A stretch of DNA of 64,000 bases from Methylocystis sp. MJC1 (GTDB lineage Bacteria; Pseudomonadota; Alphaproteobacteria; Rhizobiales; Beijerinckiaceae). This document shows positions 1-7,737 of the stretch, in pieces. The stretch spans positions 62,001 to 126,000 of the forward strand of contig NZ_CP107558.1 in assembly GCF_026427715.1 (NCBI RefSeq), given 5' to 3'. How positions within the stretch are numbered: the first letter of the stretch is position 1; every line of letters starts with the position of its first letter. The notes below the pieces were generated by a model that ran no database searches, was not told where the DNA came from, and saw only the letters and a program-made list of their open reading frames with translations. A program made the translations under genes and the position numbers.

Positions 1-419
1 CCGCCGCAGAGGCGCCCGCCGCCGCAGAAGCGGCGACGCCGGAAGCGCCCGCGACGATCGAAGTCTGGGCGCCGCAGCGCCACGCCCATGCTGGCCCGCG
101 CCGCCATCAAGGCGCGCCTCAGCGCGGACCGCGTGAGGGCGCCGAGGGCGAACGCCGCCCGCCCCGCCGCGACCGTCCGCGCCAGCCGGAAGGCGCTGCC
201 GCCGCGGAAGGCGCGCCCCGCCCGGCCGGCAAGCCGCATTTCGACAAGCCGCGCTTCGACAAGCCGCGGCCGGACCGGGGCCCGCGCGACGATAGGCGCG
301 GCCGGCCGGGCGGCGGTTTCGCGGCCCCCGAGAGACGCGAGCGCCAGCCCGATCCGGATTCGCCCTTCGCAAAACTGGCCGCGCTCAAGGCGGAGCTGGA
401 GAAAAAGGGCAAAGCCTAA
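1..419 (+). CDS. C-terminal tail of a probable ATP-dependent helicase (partial)
   Basis: The frame is open from base 3 to the TAA at 417-419, about 138 residues, and enters from outside the window. The product is Pro/Ala/Arg-rich and low in complexity, with a short FDKPRFDKPRPDR repeat, and it ends in SPFAKLAALKAELEKKGKA. This basic tail with a final SPFAKLAALK-type helix is what I recall from the C-terminus of the helicase-related proteins common in Rhizobiales. No helicase motif lies inside the window, so the family call is an inference. An overlapping frame opening at base 88 is Arg/Ala-rich and looks like a shadow. Confidence 0.55.
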   Translation, partial: AAEAPAAAEAATPEAPATIEVWAPQRHAHAGPRRHQGAPQRGPREGAEGERRPPRRDRPRQPEGAAAAEGAPRPAGKPHFDKPRFDKPRPDRGPRDDRRGRPGGGFAAPERRERQPDPDSPFAKLAALKAELEKKGKA

Positions 420-449
420 AAGGCGAGCGGCGGGATTCCAGTCAAATTC

Positions 450-477
450 TTGACAAGAAGTGAGCGGAATGAATTTT
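450..477 (+). promoter_or_regulatory. Weak candidate sigma-70 promoter upstream of manC
   Basis: A perfect TTGACA lies at 450-455 in the 199-bp gap between the helicase tail and manC. An A/T-rich AATTTT at 472-477 follows after 16 bp. The -35 match is good and the -10 match is poor. The rest of the gap shows nothing else I recognise. Confidence 0.3.
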
Positions 478-618
478 CGCTCACGGCGAACGAAAAGCGT
501 TGTGCAAAATTTTGGAGAAGGCTGGCGCTTTCTTCGAGTCTGCTTAAGCTATGGTTGTAAAACGGTTTTTTGGCTGCGTTCGCAGGCGGCCAAAATCGTC
601 GGGCCGGAGAAGGACTGA

Positions 619-2031
619 ATGATCAAAATCCTGCCTGTCATCATGTGCGGGGGCTCAGGGACGCGCGTCTGGCCCGAGTCACGAGAGAGTCTTCCCAAGC
701 AATTTATTCCGCTCGTTGGCGAGCGCTCAACCTTTCAGACGACCATGGCGATGCTGGCCGATCCGGCCTTCGAGAAGCCGATCGTCATCTCGAACAGCGA
801 CTATCGCTTTCTGATCAACGACCAACTGCGCGCGATCGGCGCGGAGGCGGACGTCGTGCTCGAACCCTCGCGCCGCGACTCGGGCCCGGCGGTCGCCGTG
901 GCGGCCGGCCTCGCCGCGCGCCGCGCGCCCGAGACGATTGTTGTCGTGCTCGCCGCCGACCATGTGGTGCGCGACCGCGAGGGTCTCGTCGCGCTCTGCA
1001 AGAAAGCCGCCGAAGCCGCCGCCGAGGGCTATATCGTCACGCTCGGCGTCAAGCCCGATCATCCGGCGACCGGCTACGGCTATCTGCGGCCGGGCGCGCC
1101 GCTGCACGAGGGAAGCGAGGTTCTCAAGCTCGACGCCTTCGTCGAAAAGCCCGATCGCGAGACGGCGGAGCGCTATATCGACGCCGGCTATTTCTGGAAC
1201 AGCGGCAATTTCATCTTCCGCGCCGACGTCATGCAGGCCGAAATCGCGCATTTCGAGCCCGAAATTTCCGAAGCGGCCGAGGCGGCGATCGACGGCGCGG
1301 CGCGGGATCTGGATTTCTGCGTGTTGAACGCGGAAGCCTTCGCCCGCGCGCCCAAGAAGTCGATCGACTACGCCGTGATGGAGAAGACCGAGAAGGCCGC
1401 GCTGATCCCCGCCGACATCGGCTGGTCGGACGTCGGCACCTGGCGCGCCGTCTGGGAGCTCTCAGAGCGCGACGAGAATGGCAATTCGGTGCGCGGCCAC
1501 GGCGTGGTGATGGACGCCAAAAACGTCCATGTGCGCTCCGAGGAGGCGCTGACCACGGTCGTCGGCGTCGACGACGTCATCGTGGTGACAACGCAGGATG
1601 CGGTGCTGGTGTTGAACCAGGAGCACGGCGATAAGGTAAAGAATCTCGTCGACGAGCTGAAGACACAGAACCGCCGCGAGGCGGCGGCGCATAAGCGCAT
1701 CTTCCGCCCGTGGGGCTATTATCAGTCGATCGACGAGGGCCAGCGCTATCAGGTGAAGCGCATCGTGGTGAAGCCGGGCGAGCGCCTGTCGCTGCAGAAG
1801 CACTTCCACCGCGCCGAACATTGGATCGTGGTGCGCGGCACAGCCGAAGTCGGCCGCGACGACGAAGTCCATCTCGTGCACGAGAATGAGTCGATCTATC
1901 TGCCGATCGGCTGCAAGCACCGCCTGATCAACCCCGGTAAGATCGATCTGGAGCTGATCGAGGTGCAGACCGGCTCCTATCTCGGCGAGGATGACATCGT
2001 CCGTTTCCAGGACGTGTATAATCGGGGATAA
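619..2031 (+). CDS. manC: Mannose-1-phosphate guanylyltransferase / mannose-6-phosphate isomerase (bifunctional)
   Basis: Makes GDP-mannose from mannose-1-phosphate and GTP, and in type II enzymes also interconverts fructose-6-P and mannose-6-P, for capsule or exopolysaccharide synthesis in the cytoplasm. At 470 residues it has the usual length of the XanB/AlgA/CpsB family. The N-terminal nucleotidyltransferase domain (about 1-280) carries the signature CGGSGTRVWPESR near residue 10, with LPKQF after it. The C-terminal cupin (about 355-470) starts at RPWGYY and has the metal-binding cluster H395-x-H397 and E400, plus H434. The start is supported by GGAGAAGGA just upstream. A frame opening at 570 is a shadow. 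Gene symbol could equally be xanB or cpsB. No other polysaccharide gene is adjacent. Confidence 0.92.
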   Translation: MIKILPVIMCGGSGTRVWPESRESLPKQFIPLVGERSTFQTTMAMLADPAFEKPIVISNSDYRFLINDQLRAIGAEADVVLEPSRRDSGPAVAVAAGLAARRAPETIVVVLAADHVVRDREGLVALCKKAAEAAAEGYIVTLGVKPDHPATGYGYLRPGAPLHEGSEVLKLDAFVEKPDRETAERYIDAGYFWNSGNFIFRADVMQAEIAHFEPEISEAAEAAIDGAARDLDFCVLNAEAFARAPKKSIDYAVMEKTEKAALIPADIGWSDVGTWRAVWELSERDENGNSVRGHGVVMDAKNVHVRSEEALTTVVGVDDVIVVTTQDAVLVLNQEHGDKVKNLVDELKTQNRREAAAHKRIFRPWGYYQSIDEGQRYQVKRIVVKPGERLSLQKHFHRAEHWIVVRGTAEVGRDDEVHLVHENESIYLPIGCKHRLINPGKIDLELIEVQTGSYLGEDDIVRFQDVYNRG

Positions 2032-2033
2032 AA

Positions 2034-2090
2034 GGACCGCGCGCCTTCGGGAGCGCATTCAAGCCGAGCGAGCCTGAAGGCTCGCGGTCC
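2034..2090. repeat. Nested palindrome between manC and trpF
   Basis: GGACCGCG at 2034-2041 is the exact reverse complement of CGCGGTCC at 2083-2090. An inner hairpin GCGAGCC-TGAA-GGCTCGC occupies 2068-2085. There is no T-run, so it is a weak terminator candidate. It may equally be a dispersed palindromic repeat or a processing site. Confidence 0.5.
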
Positions 2091-2101
2091 GCGGGGCTGC
2101 A

Positions 2102-2743
2102 GTGTCCGATACGCTCGTCAAAATCTGCGGCCTGTCTTCGCCCGAGACCCTGCTCGCGACAATCGCCGCCGGCGCCGATATGGCCGGCTTCGTGTTCTTC
2201 GAGAAAAGCCCGCGCCATATCGATCTCGAAACGGCGCGCACGCTGGGCGCGTTGGCGTCGGGGCGCATTCGCAAAGTAGCGCTGACGGTCGACGCCGCGG
2301 ATGACGCGCTGGAGACGATCGTCGACCACCTAGCGCCCGACCTCCTGCAGCTGCATGGGCATGAAACCCCGGCGCGCGTCGCCGCGGTGAAGGCCCGCTT
2401 CGGCCTTCCCGTGATCAAGGCGATCGGCGTCGCGACCGCCGAGGATGTGGCGGCCTCGAAATCCTACGAGGATGTCGCCGATATTCTGCTGTTCGACGCC
2501 AAGCCGGCGCCGAATGCCGCCGTCCCCGGCGGCGCTGGGGTCGCCTTCGACTGGGATTTGCTGCGCAACATAAGCGCGAAACATTGGATGCTGTCGGGCG
2601 GCCTCGATTCCGAGAACGTCGCCGAAGCGCTGCGCCGCACTGGCGCGCCGGCGGTGGACGTGTCGTCCGGCGTCGAGCGTGAGAGGGGCGTCAAGGACGC
2701 TGGTAAGATCAACGCCTTTCTTGAGGCCGTTCGCTCGCTTTGA
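2102..2743 (+). CDS. trpF: Phosphoribosylanthranilate isomerase
   Basis: Catalyses the Amadori rearrangement of N-(5'-phosphoribosyl)anthranilate to CdRP in tryptophan synthesis. The 213-residue TIM barrel is the usual size. The N-terminal KICGL holds the likely general base C9, and LLFDAKP holds the likely general acid D132. The phosphate-binding end is visible as [10 protein letters not shown] and VDVSSGVE near residues 160-180. The start is a GTG. It is followed, across a palindromic repeat, by trpB, the usual alphaproteobacterial order trpF-trpB. Confidence 0.93.
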   Translation: MSDTLVKICGLSSPETLLATIAAGADMAGFVFFEKSPRHIDLETARTLGALASGRIRKVALTVDAADDALETIVDHLAPDLLQLHGHETPARVAAVKARFGLPVIKAIGVATAEDVAASKSYEDVADILLFDAKPAPNAAVPGGAGVAFDWDLLRNISAKHWMLSGGLDSENVAEALRRTGAPAVDVSSGVERERGVKDAGKINAFLEAVRSL

Positions 2744-2800
2744 TTTGGAGCCGGAAGGCTCTAAAGGTTCTCGCCAGAAAAGAAGAAACCTGCGGTTCTA

Positions 2801-2925
2801 CCCCCTCCCCAACCCTCCCCCGCTACGCGGGAGAGGGAGTCCGGTTCGTGGCGCGGCGTGCCGCCCAGCCAACGACGATCGTGAGCGTCCCCTCTCCCGC
2901 TTGCGGGGGAGGGACAGGGAGGGGG
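2801..2925. repeat. Family A intergenic palindromic element, copy 1 (trpF-trpB)
   Basis: Two inverted halves of the pattern CCCCCTCCCN..CCCTCCCCCGCTNNNGCGGGAGAGGG flank a 50-60 bp core. Each half is itself a hairpin (CCCGCTACGCGGG in the left half). The core contains GATCGTGAGCGTCCCC, the reverse complement of the GGGGACGCTCACGATC seen in copies 3 and 4, so this copy lies in the opposite orientation. It sits inside a probable trpF-trpB transcription unit. Confidence 0.85.
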
Positions 2926-2955
2926 TCGCCGCCGCCTTTAACGAGGATCGCGCCC

Positions 2956-4194
2956 GTGACCAAGCCGCTTCCCAATTCCTTCCGCGCCGGCCCGGACGAG
3001 AACGGCCGTTTCGGCATTTTCGGCGGCCGTTTCGTCGCCGAGACGCTGATGCCGCTCGTGCTCGATCTGGAGCGCGCCTACAACGAAGCCAGGAACGATC
3101 CCGCCTACCACGCGGAGCTCGCGCATCTTCACACGCATTATGTCGGGCGTCCCTCGCCCCTCTATTTCGCTGAACGCCTGACCGATCATGTCCGGCAGAA
3201 CGCGGAAGAGGGAAAAGGCGCGAAAATCTACTTCAAGCGCGAGGAGCTGAACCACACCGGCTCCCATAAGATCAACAATGTGCTCGGGCAGATTTTGCTC
3301 GCCAAGCGCATGGGCAAGAAGCGCATCATCGCCGAGACGGGCGCCGGCCAGCATGGCGTCGCCACCGCCACCGCCTGCGCGCGCTTCGGGCTCGAATGTG
3401 TCGTGTACATGGGCGCCGTCGACGTCGAGCGGCAAAAGCCCAACGTCTTCCGCATGAAAATGCTGGGCGCGACGGTGAACCCGGTGCAGTCCGGCGCGCG
3501 CACGCTGAAGGACGCGATGAACGAGGCGTTGCGCGATTGGGTGACCAACGTCTCCAATACTTTCTATTGCATCGGCACGGCGGCGGGTCCGCATCCCTAT
3601 CCGGGCATGGTGCGCGATTTCCAGTCGATCATCGGCAATGAGACGCGCGCGCAAATGCAGGAGGCGGAAGGGCGCTTGCCCGATTCGCTCGTCGCCTGCA
3701 TCGGTGGCGGCTCCAACGCCATCGGCCTGTTCCACCCCTTCCTCGACGATCGCGACGTCGAGATTTACGGGGTCGAGGCAGCCGGCCACGGCGTCTCTGT
3801 GCCGAACGGCCATGCGGCGTCGATCGCCGGCGGTCGGCCCGGCGTGCTGCACGGCAACCGCACTTATCTGCTCATGGACGACGACGGACAGATTCTCGAA
3901 GGCCACTCGATTTCGGCGGGCCTCGATTATCCCGGCGTCGGCCCGGAGCATAGCTGGCTGCATCAGACCGGCCGCGTGAAATACCTCAACGCCACGGATA
4001 AGGAGGCGCTCGCCGCTTTCCAGATCTGCTCGAAACTGGAGGGCATCATCCCGGCGCTGGAGCCCTCGCACGCGATCGCCAAAGTGCTCGAGCTGGCGCC
4101 GCAGAAGCCGCAGGACCATCTGATGGTGATGAATCTGAGCGGCCGCGGCGACAAGGACATTTTTACTGTCGCGGAGGTTCTCGGCGAGATGTGA
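2956..4194 (+). CDS. trpB: Tryptophan synthase beta chain
   Basis: PLP enzyme that condenses indole with serine to give L-tryptophan, normally in complex with TrpA. The start chosen is the GTG at 2956, giving 412 residues that begin [10 protein letters not shown]. The frame stays open back to 2740, but that stretch is the family A repeat and is not protein-like. K105 in HTGSHKINN is the PLP lysine, and GGGSNAIG at about 250 is the phosphate-binding loop. The family [10 protein letters not shown] opening is present. Unusually, trpA does not follow. The next genes are a TetR/P450 pair and a second trpS. Confidence 0.95.
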   Translation: MTKPLPNSFRAGPDENGRFGIFGGRFVAETLMPLVLDLERAYNEARNDPAYHAELAHLHTHYVGRPSPLYFAERLTDHVRQNAEEGKGAKIYFKREELNHTGSHKINNVLGQILLAKRMGKKRIIAETGAGQHGVATATACARFGLECVVYMGAVDVERQKPNVFRMKMLGATVNPVQSGARTLKDAMNEALRDWVTNVSNTFYCIGTAAGPHPYPGMVRDFQSIIGNETRAQMQEAEGRLPDSLVACIGGGSNAIGLFHPFLDDRDVEIYGVEAAGHGVSVPNGHAASIAGGRPGVLHGNRTYLLMDDDGQILEGHSISAGLDYPGVGPEHSWLHQTGRVKYLNATDKEALAAFQICSKLEGIIPALEPSHAIAKVLELAPQKPQDHLMVMNLSGRGDKDIFTVAEVLGEM

Positions 4195-4215
4195 CTGTAA
4201 GCATTAGGCTATTTT

Positions 4216-4260
4216 GGCTCTGGATTCCCGGTCGGGCTTTCAGCCCGCCGGGAATGACAC
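4216..4260. repeat. Family D palindrome (TCTGGATTCCCG...CGGGAATGAC), copy 1
   Basis: Imperfect hairpin in which TTCCCGGTCGGGC at 4224-4236 pairs with GCCCGCCGGGAA at 4244-4255. The same pattern recurs at 10135-10180 and 29290-29331. It lies just downstream of trpB and may help end transcription, though no T-run follows. Confidence 0.7.
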
Positions 4261-4340
4261 ATCCCAAGGCGAGCTGTCCAAGCGGCAAAGGTTTGAGGCA
4301 CATTGCGCCCTCATCCTTCCCAAGGTCGAGGGCGCGCCGG

Positions 4341-4898
4341 TCACCGCGCAGGCTCTTCCGGCTCGCTGAGACCGAAAAGCCGGTTGCCTGTTCGGCGAAT
4401 CGCCGGCAGGCGCGGATCGTTGGGGTCCTCCAGCAGCCATTGCGCGCCGACGACCGCGCAATATTGCACGAAGGCGAAGGACATCGGATCGTCGATGTCC
4501 GGGCGCATATGCGTCAGCAGGCACGCAAGCCCCTCGATTCGCGCGCAATCGACCTGGTTCAATATCTCGCGCACGATCGGCTCGCTCGCCGCGAGACGGC
4601 GGATTTCACGCTCGAAGCGGAAATCGAGCTCGAAGGGCTGCTCGCGCATCAGCGCGCGGATTTCCGCGTCGGTTTGCGCGGCCTCGTAACGTTTGCCCGC
4701 AATTTCGATGACTTGCGTGCGCCAGCGCTCCATCAGGGCGCGCAGGAAGGCGTCGCGGTCTTCGAAGTGGTGGTAGAAGCTGCCGCGCGTGCGCCGCGCC
4801 GACGCGGTGAGGCGATCGATCGTCAGCGCCGCCGGCCCTTCTTCCGCCAGCAGCTTTGCGGCGAGCGCCAGCCAGTCTTCCTTTTTGAAACGACTCAT
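4341..4898 (-). CDS. TetR/AcrR family transcriptional regulator
   Basis: 185 residues. The N-terminal helix-turn-helix spans about residues 20-55, with the typical run LTIDRL...RRTRGSFYHHFEDRDAFL. The C-terminal ligand domain is not assignable to a subfamily by eye. It is transcribed divergently from the P450 gene, with start codons 91 bp apart, and the gap holds a CATAC-N6-GTATG palindrome over a candidate P450 promoter. The simplest model is a ligand-responsive repressor of itself and the P450. The ligand is unknown. Confidence 0.88.
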   Translation of the reverse strand: MSRFKKEDWLALAAKLLAEEGPAALTIDRLTASARRTRGSFYHHFEDRDAFLRALMERWRTQVIEIAGKRYEAAQTDAEIRALMREQPFELDFRFEREIRRLAASEPIVREILNQVDCARIEGLACLLTHMRPDIDDPMSFAFVQYCAVVGAQWLLEDPNDPRLPAIRRTGNRLFGLSEPEEPAR

Positions 4899-4926
4899 AC
4901 AGTTAGGCTCGCACAGCGCGCGGCTC

Positions 4927-4954
4927 TTGCCAAAAACATACTGTGAGGTATGGT
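4927..4954 (+). promoter_or_regulatory. Candidate P450 promoter with overlapping TetR-type operator
   Basis: TTGCCA (4927-4932) and TATGGT (4949-4954) are spaced by 16 bp. The inverted repeat CATAC-TGTGAG-GTATG (4937-4952) covers the spacer and the start of the -10 box, a position where a bound TetR dimer would block RNA polymerase. The predicted transcript start lies about 30 bases ahead of the P450 ATG. The site is inferred from position and symmetry only. Confidence 0.45.
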
Positions 4955-4989
4955 ATTGCTATTGCCAATTTCATCTGGGGCGACCCGCG

Positions 4990-6348
4990 ATGTTTTACGA
5001 CTCCGATTTTATGCCTTTCACACCCAATGAGCGTCCGAGCCTTCGCTCGATGCAGCGTAACTTCCTCGAAACCTGGCCGCCCGCAGCCTATCGGGAGGGA
5101 TTCTGGTCGTTGCGGGGTCTTTGGCCGATCATGCCGAAAACGATCTTCCTGACGGACCCCGCCCTGATTGAAGAAATGCTGCTCACGCGTGCGGAATTCT
5201 TCCAACGCGACATAATGACGGTTCAAGCGCTTGCAGGAGCAATCAACAAGGGCTCGTTGTTTTTTGCGGAGGGGGCCGACTGGAAATGGCAGCGGCGCGC
5301 TTTGGCGCCGGCGTTCCGGCACGAAAATCTTCTGGCGCTGACGCCGATTTTCACGCGCTGCACGGGGGAGCTTTGCCAAGCCTGGCGGCGGGAGCGGCCG
5401 ACCAGGCCGATCGACGCCATGAGTGCGATGTCGGAAGTCACTTTCTCCATCATCGAAAGCGCCATTCTCGGCGCGCAGGGGACCTTCGACCGCGAGCGAT
5501 TTCTCGCCGCGTTCACGCGGGCGCTTTCCGGCGTCAGTTGGCAGCGCATATTGGCGCTGCTCAGCCTGCCGAACTGGCTGCCCTTCCCGGGATCGTCGCA
5601 GATCAACCGCGACATGCGCTACCTCTATGACGAAACCGCGCGGATCGTCGCGGCGCGCCGCGCCACCCGCGCCCATACGCTTGCGATCGTCGATCTGATG
5701 CTCAACGCGAGCGATCCCGAGAGCGGCAGGGCGATGACGGATTCCGAGCTCATCGGCAATCTCTACGGGCTGATGGTCGCCGGACACGAAACCTCCGCCG
5801 TGGCGCTCGGCTGGAGTCTGTGGCTCCTCGCAAAGGATCAAGCGTCGCAGGAACGGCTGCGCGCGGAGGTCCAAGAGATCGCCGGCGCCGACGATATCGG
5901 GCCGGAGACGGTCGAGAGGCTGCAATTCACCAAACAGGTCGTTCAGGAGGCGATGCGCCTCTTCCCGCCCGCCGCCGCCATCGGCCGCCAGCCGCGGGAA
6001 GATACGACGCTGGGCCCGCATAAGGTTCTTGAGAAGGAGCCGATCTTTGTCGCGATCTGGGCGCTGCATCGTCACGAGAAATTATGGGACCAGCCGAGCG
6101 CCTTCGATCCCGACCGTTTCACGCCCGAAAAGGCCAAGGCGCGCCACCGTTGCGCCTATTTGCCCTTCGGCGCGGGCCCGCGCATCTGCATCGGGATGAG
6201 CTTCGCGATGCTGGAAATGACAGCCATTCTCGCGACGCTGGTTAGTGATTTTCGTTTCACAACGGTCGACGGCCATCGGTTGGAACTCGCCCCTGACTTT
6301 ACGACGCGGCCAAGGGGAGGCCTGCCGCTGTGGGTGACGCCGGTTTGA
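4990..6348 (+). CDS. Cytochrome P450
   Basis: Haem-thiolate monooxygenase of 452 residues with all core motifs: I-helix A264-G-H-E-T268 (oxygen activation), K-helix E320-x-x-R323, and haem-binding FGAGPRICIG with C400 as the axial thiolate. The start at 4990 is preferred over in-frame upstream codons because the protein then begins with an ordinary P450 N-terminus and the upstream stretch overlaps the divergent regulator. There is no membrane anchor, so it is probably soluble and needs ferredoxin/reductase partners, none of which is encoded nearby. The substrate cannot be read from sequence. It is divergent from a TetR regulator that probably controls it. Confidence 0.93.
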   Translation: MFYDSDFMPFTPNERPSLRSMQRNFLETWPPAAYREGFWSLRGLWPIMPKTIFLTDPALIEEMLLTRAEFFQRDIMTVQALAGAINKGSLFFAEGADWKWQRRALAPAFRHENLLALTPIFTRCTGELCQAWRRERPTRPIDAMSAMSEVTFSIIESAILGAQGTFDRERFLAAFTRALSGVSWQRILALLSLPNWLPFPGSSQINRDMRYLYDETARIVAARRATRAHTLAIVDLMLNASDPESGRAMTDSELIGNLYGLMVAGHETSAVALGWSLWLLAKDQASQERLRAEVQEIAGADDIGPETVERLQFTKQVVQEAMRLFPPAAAIGRQPREDTTLGPHKVLEKEPIFVAIWALHRHEKLWDQPSAFDPDRFTPEKAKARHRCAYLPFGAGPRICIGMSFAMLEMTAILATLVSDFRFTTVDGHRLELAPDFTTRPRGGLPLWVTPV

Positions 6349-6415
6349 TGGCGGCGCGATGGATTTCGCGTCGGAAGCGGTTGCCGCGCCGGCGCCGAGC
6401 TTGTTCTGAGCGATG

Positions 6416-6443
6416 TTGCAGCGAACCTCGCAACTGCTATAGT
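6416..6443 (+). promoter_or_regulatory. Candidate promoter of the trpS2 leader
   Basis: TTGCAG (6416-6421), 16 bp, then TATAGT (6438-6443), a 5/6 match to the -10 consensus. A transcript start about 7 bases downstream would fall at 6450-6451, exactly at the GTG of the leader ORF, implying a leaderless message. The -35 box matches poorly. Confidence 0.5.
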
Positions 6444-6450
6444 TCCGACT

Positions 6451-6501
6451 GTGACAAACGTTTCGACATCTCCCCGCACCCTTTGGTGGCGCTCCTTCTA
6501 G
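6451..6501 (+). CDS. Putative trp-type leader peptide (16 codons, tandem Trp)
   Basis: GTG start at 6451 and TAG at 6499-6501 encode (M)TNVSTSPRTLWWRSF. Codons 12 and 13 (TGG TGG, 6484-6489) are consecutive tryptophans just before the stop, the arrangement of ribosome-mediated trp attenuators such as trpL of enteric bacteria and rhizobia. It lies 118 bp upstream of a tryptophanyl-tRNA synthetase and is followed by overlapping RNA hairpins. The start coincides with the predicted transcript start, as in the leaderless trpL of Sinorhizobium meliloti. Translation is not proven. The inference rests on codon content, position and the hairpins. Confidence 0.7.
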   Translation: MTNVSTSPRTLWWRSF

Positions 6502-6569
6502 GAGCGGCAGGGAACGTTTGTTTTGAAGACGAACCAAAGCCGCCGGTCGAGGCGGGCTCGTTTGTCTTC
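6490..6569 (+). promoter_or_regulatory. Alternative hairpins of a putative Trp attenuator ahead of trpS2
   Basis: Hairpin I: CGCTCCT-TCT-AGGAGCG (6490-6506), overlapping the last leader codons. Hairpin II (terminator-like): GAAGACGAAC (6525-6534) pairs with GTTTGTCTTC (6560-6569), one G-U, enclosing AGCCGCC (6538-6544) with GGCGGGCT (6551-6558), loop GGTCGA. Competing pairings: GCGGC (6504-6508) with GCCGC (6539-6543), and ACAAACG (6454-6460) with CGTTTGT (6515-6521) or, extended, with CGTTTGTC (6559-6566). A ribosome stalled on the Trp codons would open hairpin I and allow the GCGGC-GCCGC pairing. The T-run after hairpin II is weak. Confidence 0.6.
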
Positions 6570-6618
6570 TATGATCCCAATTTCGCACTGGCGGCTCCAC
6601 GCGAGAAATGAGACCGTC

Positions 6619-7638
6619 ATGCGCGATTGCGAAAACGCCACCCCCGTCATTCTGACTGGCGACCGTCCGACCGGGCCTTTGCATCTGGGCCACTACGTTG
6701 GGACTCTCAAGAACCGTATCGAGATGCAGACGAGCCATCGACAATTCGTGCTCGTGGCTGATGCGCAAGGGCTCACAGACAATGCGGATAATCCTGACCG
6801 CATTCGGCGAAACGTTATCGAGGTCTGTCTAGATTATCTCGCCGTCGGCATCGACCCTGCCTACACGACAATCTGCCTGCAGTCCGCCATATCTGCGCTG
6901 AGCGAGCTGACGGTGCTTTACCTGAACTACGTCACCGTCGCCCGCTTAGAGCGCAACCCAACGATCAAAGACGAGATTCGGGCGCGCGGCTTCGGCCGCG
7001 ACATTCCGGCCGGATTTTTATGTTATCCCGTCGCTCAAGCCGCCGACATCACGGCTTTCAAGGCGACGCTTGTGCCGGTAGGCGATGACCAAGTCCCCAT
7101 CATCGAGCAAACCAACGAAATCGTCAGGCGCATAAACTGCCAGGCAGGTTGCGAGATCCTGTTGGAGGCAAAGGCGGTCGTGCCCAAGATCGGGCGGCTC
7201 CCCGGTGTCAGCGGAGAAGGAAAGATGAGCAAATCGCAAGGCAGTGCGATCTATCTCTCGGCTTCCCGCGCCGAAATCGAGTCGGCGGTCCGCCAAATGT
7301 ACACTGACCCAGGCCATCTTCGCGCGTCGGACCCCGGCAAAGTCGAGGGCAATGTTGTCTTTACCTATCTCGACGCTTTCGACCCAGACGTTGACGCCGT
7401 GGCCGATTTGAAGGCGCGCTACCGTCGGGGCGGCTTGGGCGATGTGGCGCTCAAGCAGAGGCTCGTGGATGTTCTCGAGACTTTGATCGCTCCGATCCGA
7501 GAACGTCGCGCTGCGCTCGCCCGTCACCCGGACGACGTGCTCGATGTTCTCCGGCAAGGGACAAAGGCCTCAAAAATTACGGCGCAACAGACCCTCGACG
7601 AAACGAGGGAGGCATTGCGACTATCTGCCTTAGTGTGA
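6619..7638 (+). CDS. trpS: Tryptophanyl-tRNA synthetase (probable second copy, TrpRS2-like)
   Basis: Class I aminoacyl-tRNA synthetase charging tRNA-Trp. 339 residues from the ATG at 6619, which is followed by TGDRPTGPLHLGHYVG. The HIGH motif is H22-L-G-H, and the KMSKS loop is intact at K202. The closest type I recall is the auxiliary TrpRS2 group of Firmicutes, Deinococcus and Streptomyces, some of which confer indolmycin resistance or are Trp-regulated. Base composition looks less GC-rich than the neighbours, suggesting transfer. The frame is open back to 6523, but that region forms the attenuator hairpin. A housekeeping trpS should exist elsewhere in the genome. Confidence 0.9.
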   Translation: MRDCENATPVILTGDRPTGPLHLGHYVGTLKNRIEMQTSHRQFVLVADAQGLTDNADNPDRIRRNVIEVCLDYLAVGIDPAYTTICLQSAISALSELTVLYLNYVTVARLERNPTIKDEIRARGFGRDIPAGFLCYPVAQAADITAFKATLVPVGDDQVPIIEQTNEIVRRINCQAGCEILLEAKAVVPKIGRLPGVSGEGKMSKSQGSAIYLSASRAEIESAVRQMYTDPGHLRASDPGKVEGNVVFTYLDAFDPDVDAVADLKARYRRGGLGDVALKQRLVDVLETLIAPIRERRAALARHPDDVLDVLRQGTKASKITAQQTLDETREALRLSALV

Positions 7639-7737
7639 CGGCTTCCAGAACTAAAGCGCGGGGCGACTTTGGGCGGCGCTTGCGACGACCTTCGACGCCC
7701 CGCCAGGCATTCTCCTCAAGCTAATCGGGGCCGGCGA

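Noticed and set aside
88..453. Arg/Ala-rich open frame at the left edge
   Set aside because: Low-complexity product with no protein-like pattern. The overlapping frame ending at 419 reads into a recognisable helicase tail.
2740..2955. N-terminal extension of trpB
   Set aside because: The in-frame extension is the family A repeat and has no TrpB similarity. The GTG at 2956 gives the normal N-terminus.
6523..6618. N-terminal extension of trpS2
   Set aside because: The extra 32 residues are Arg-rich and lie over the attenuator hairpin, whereas the ATG at 6619 directly precedes the conserved synthetase start.
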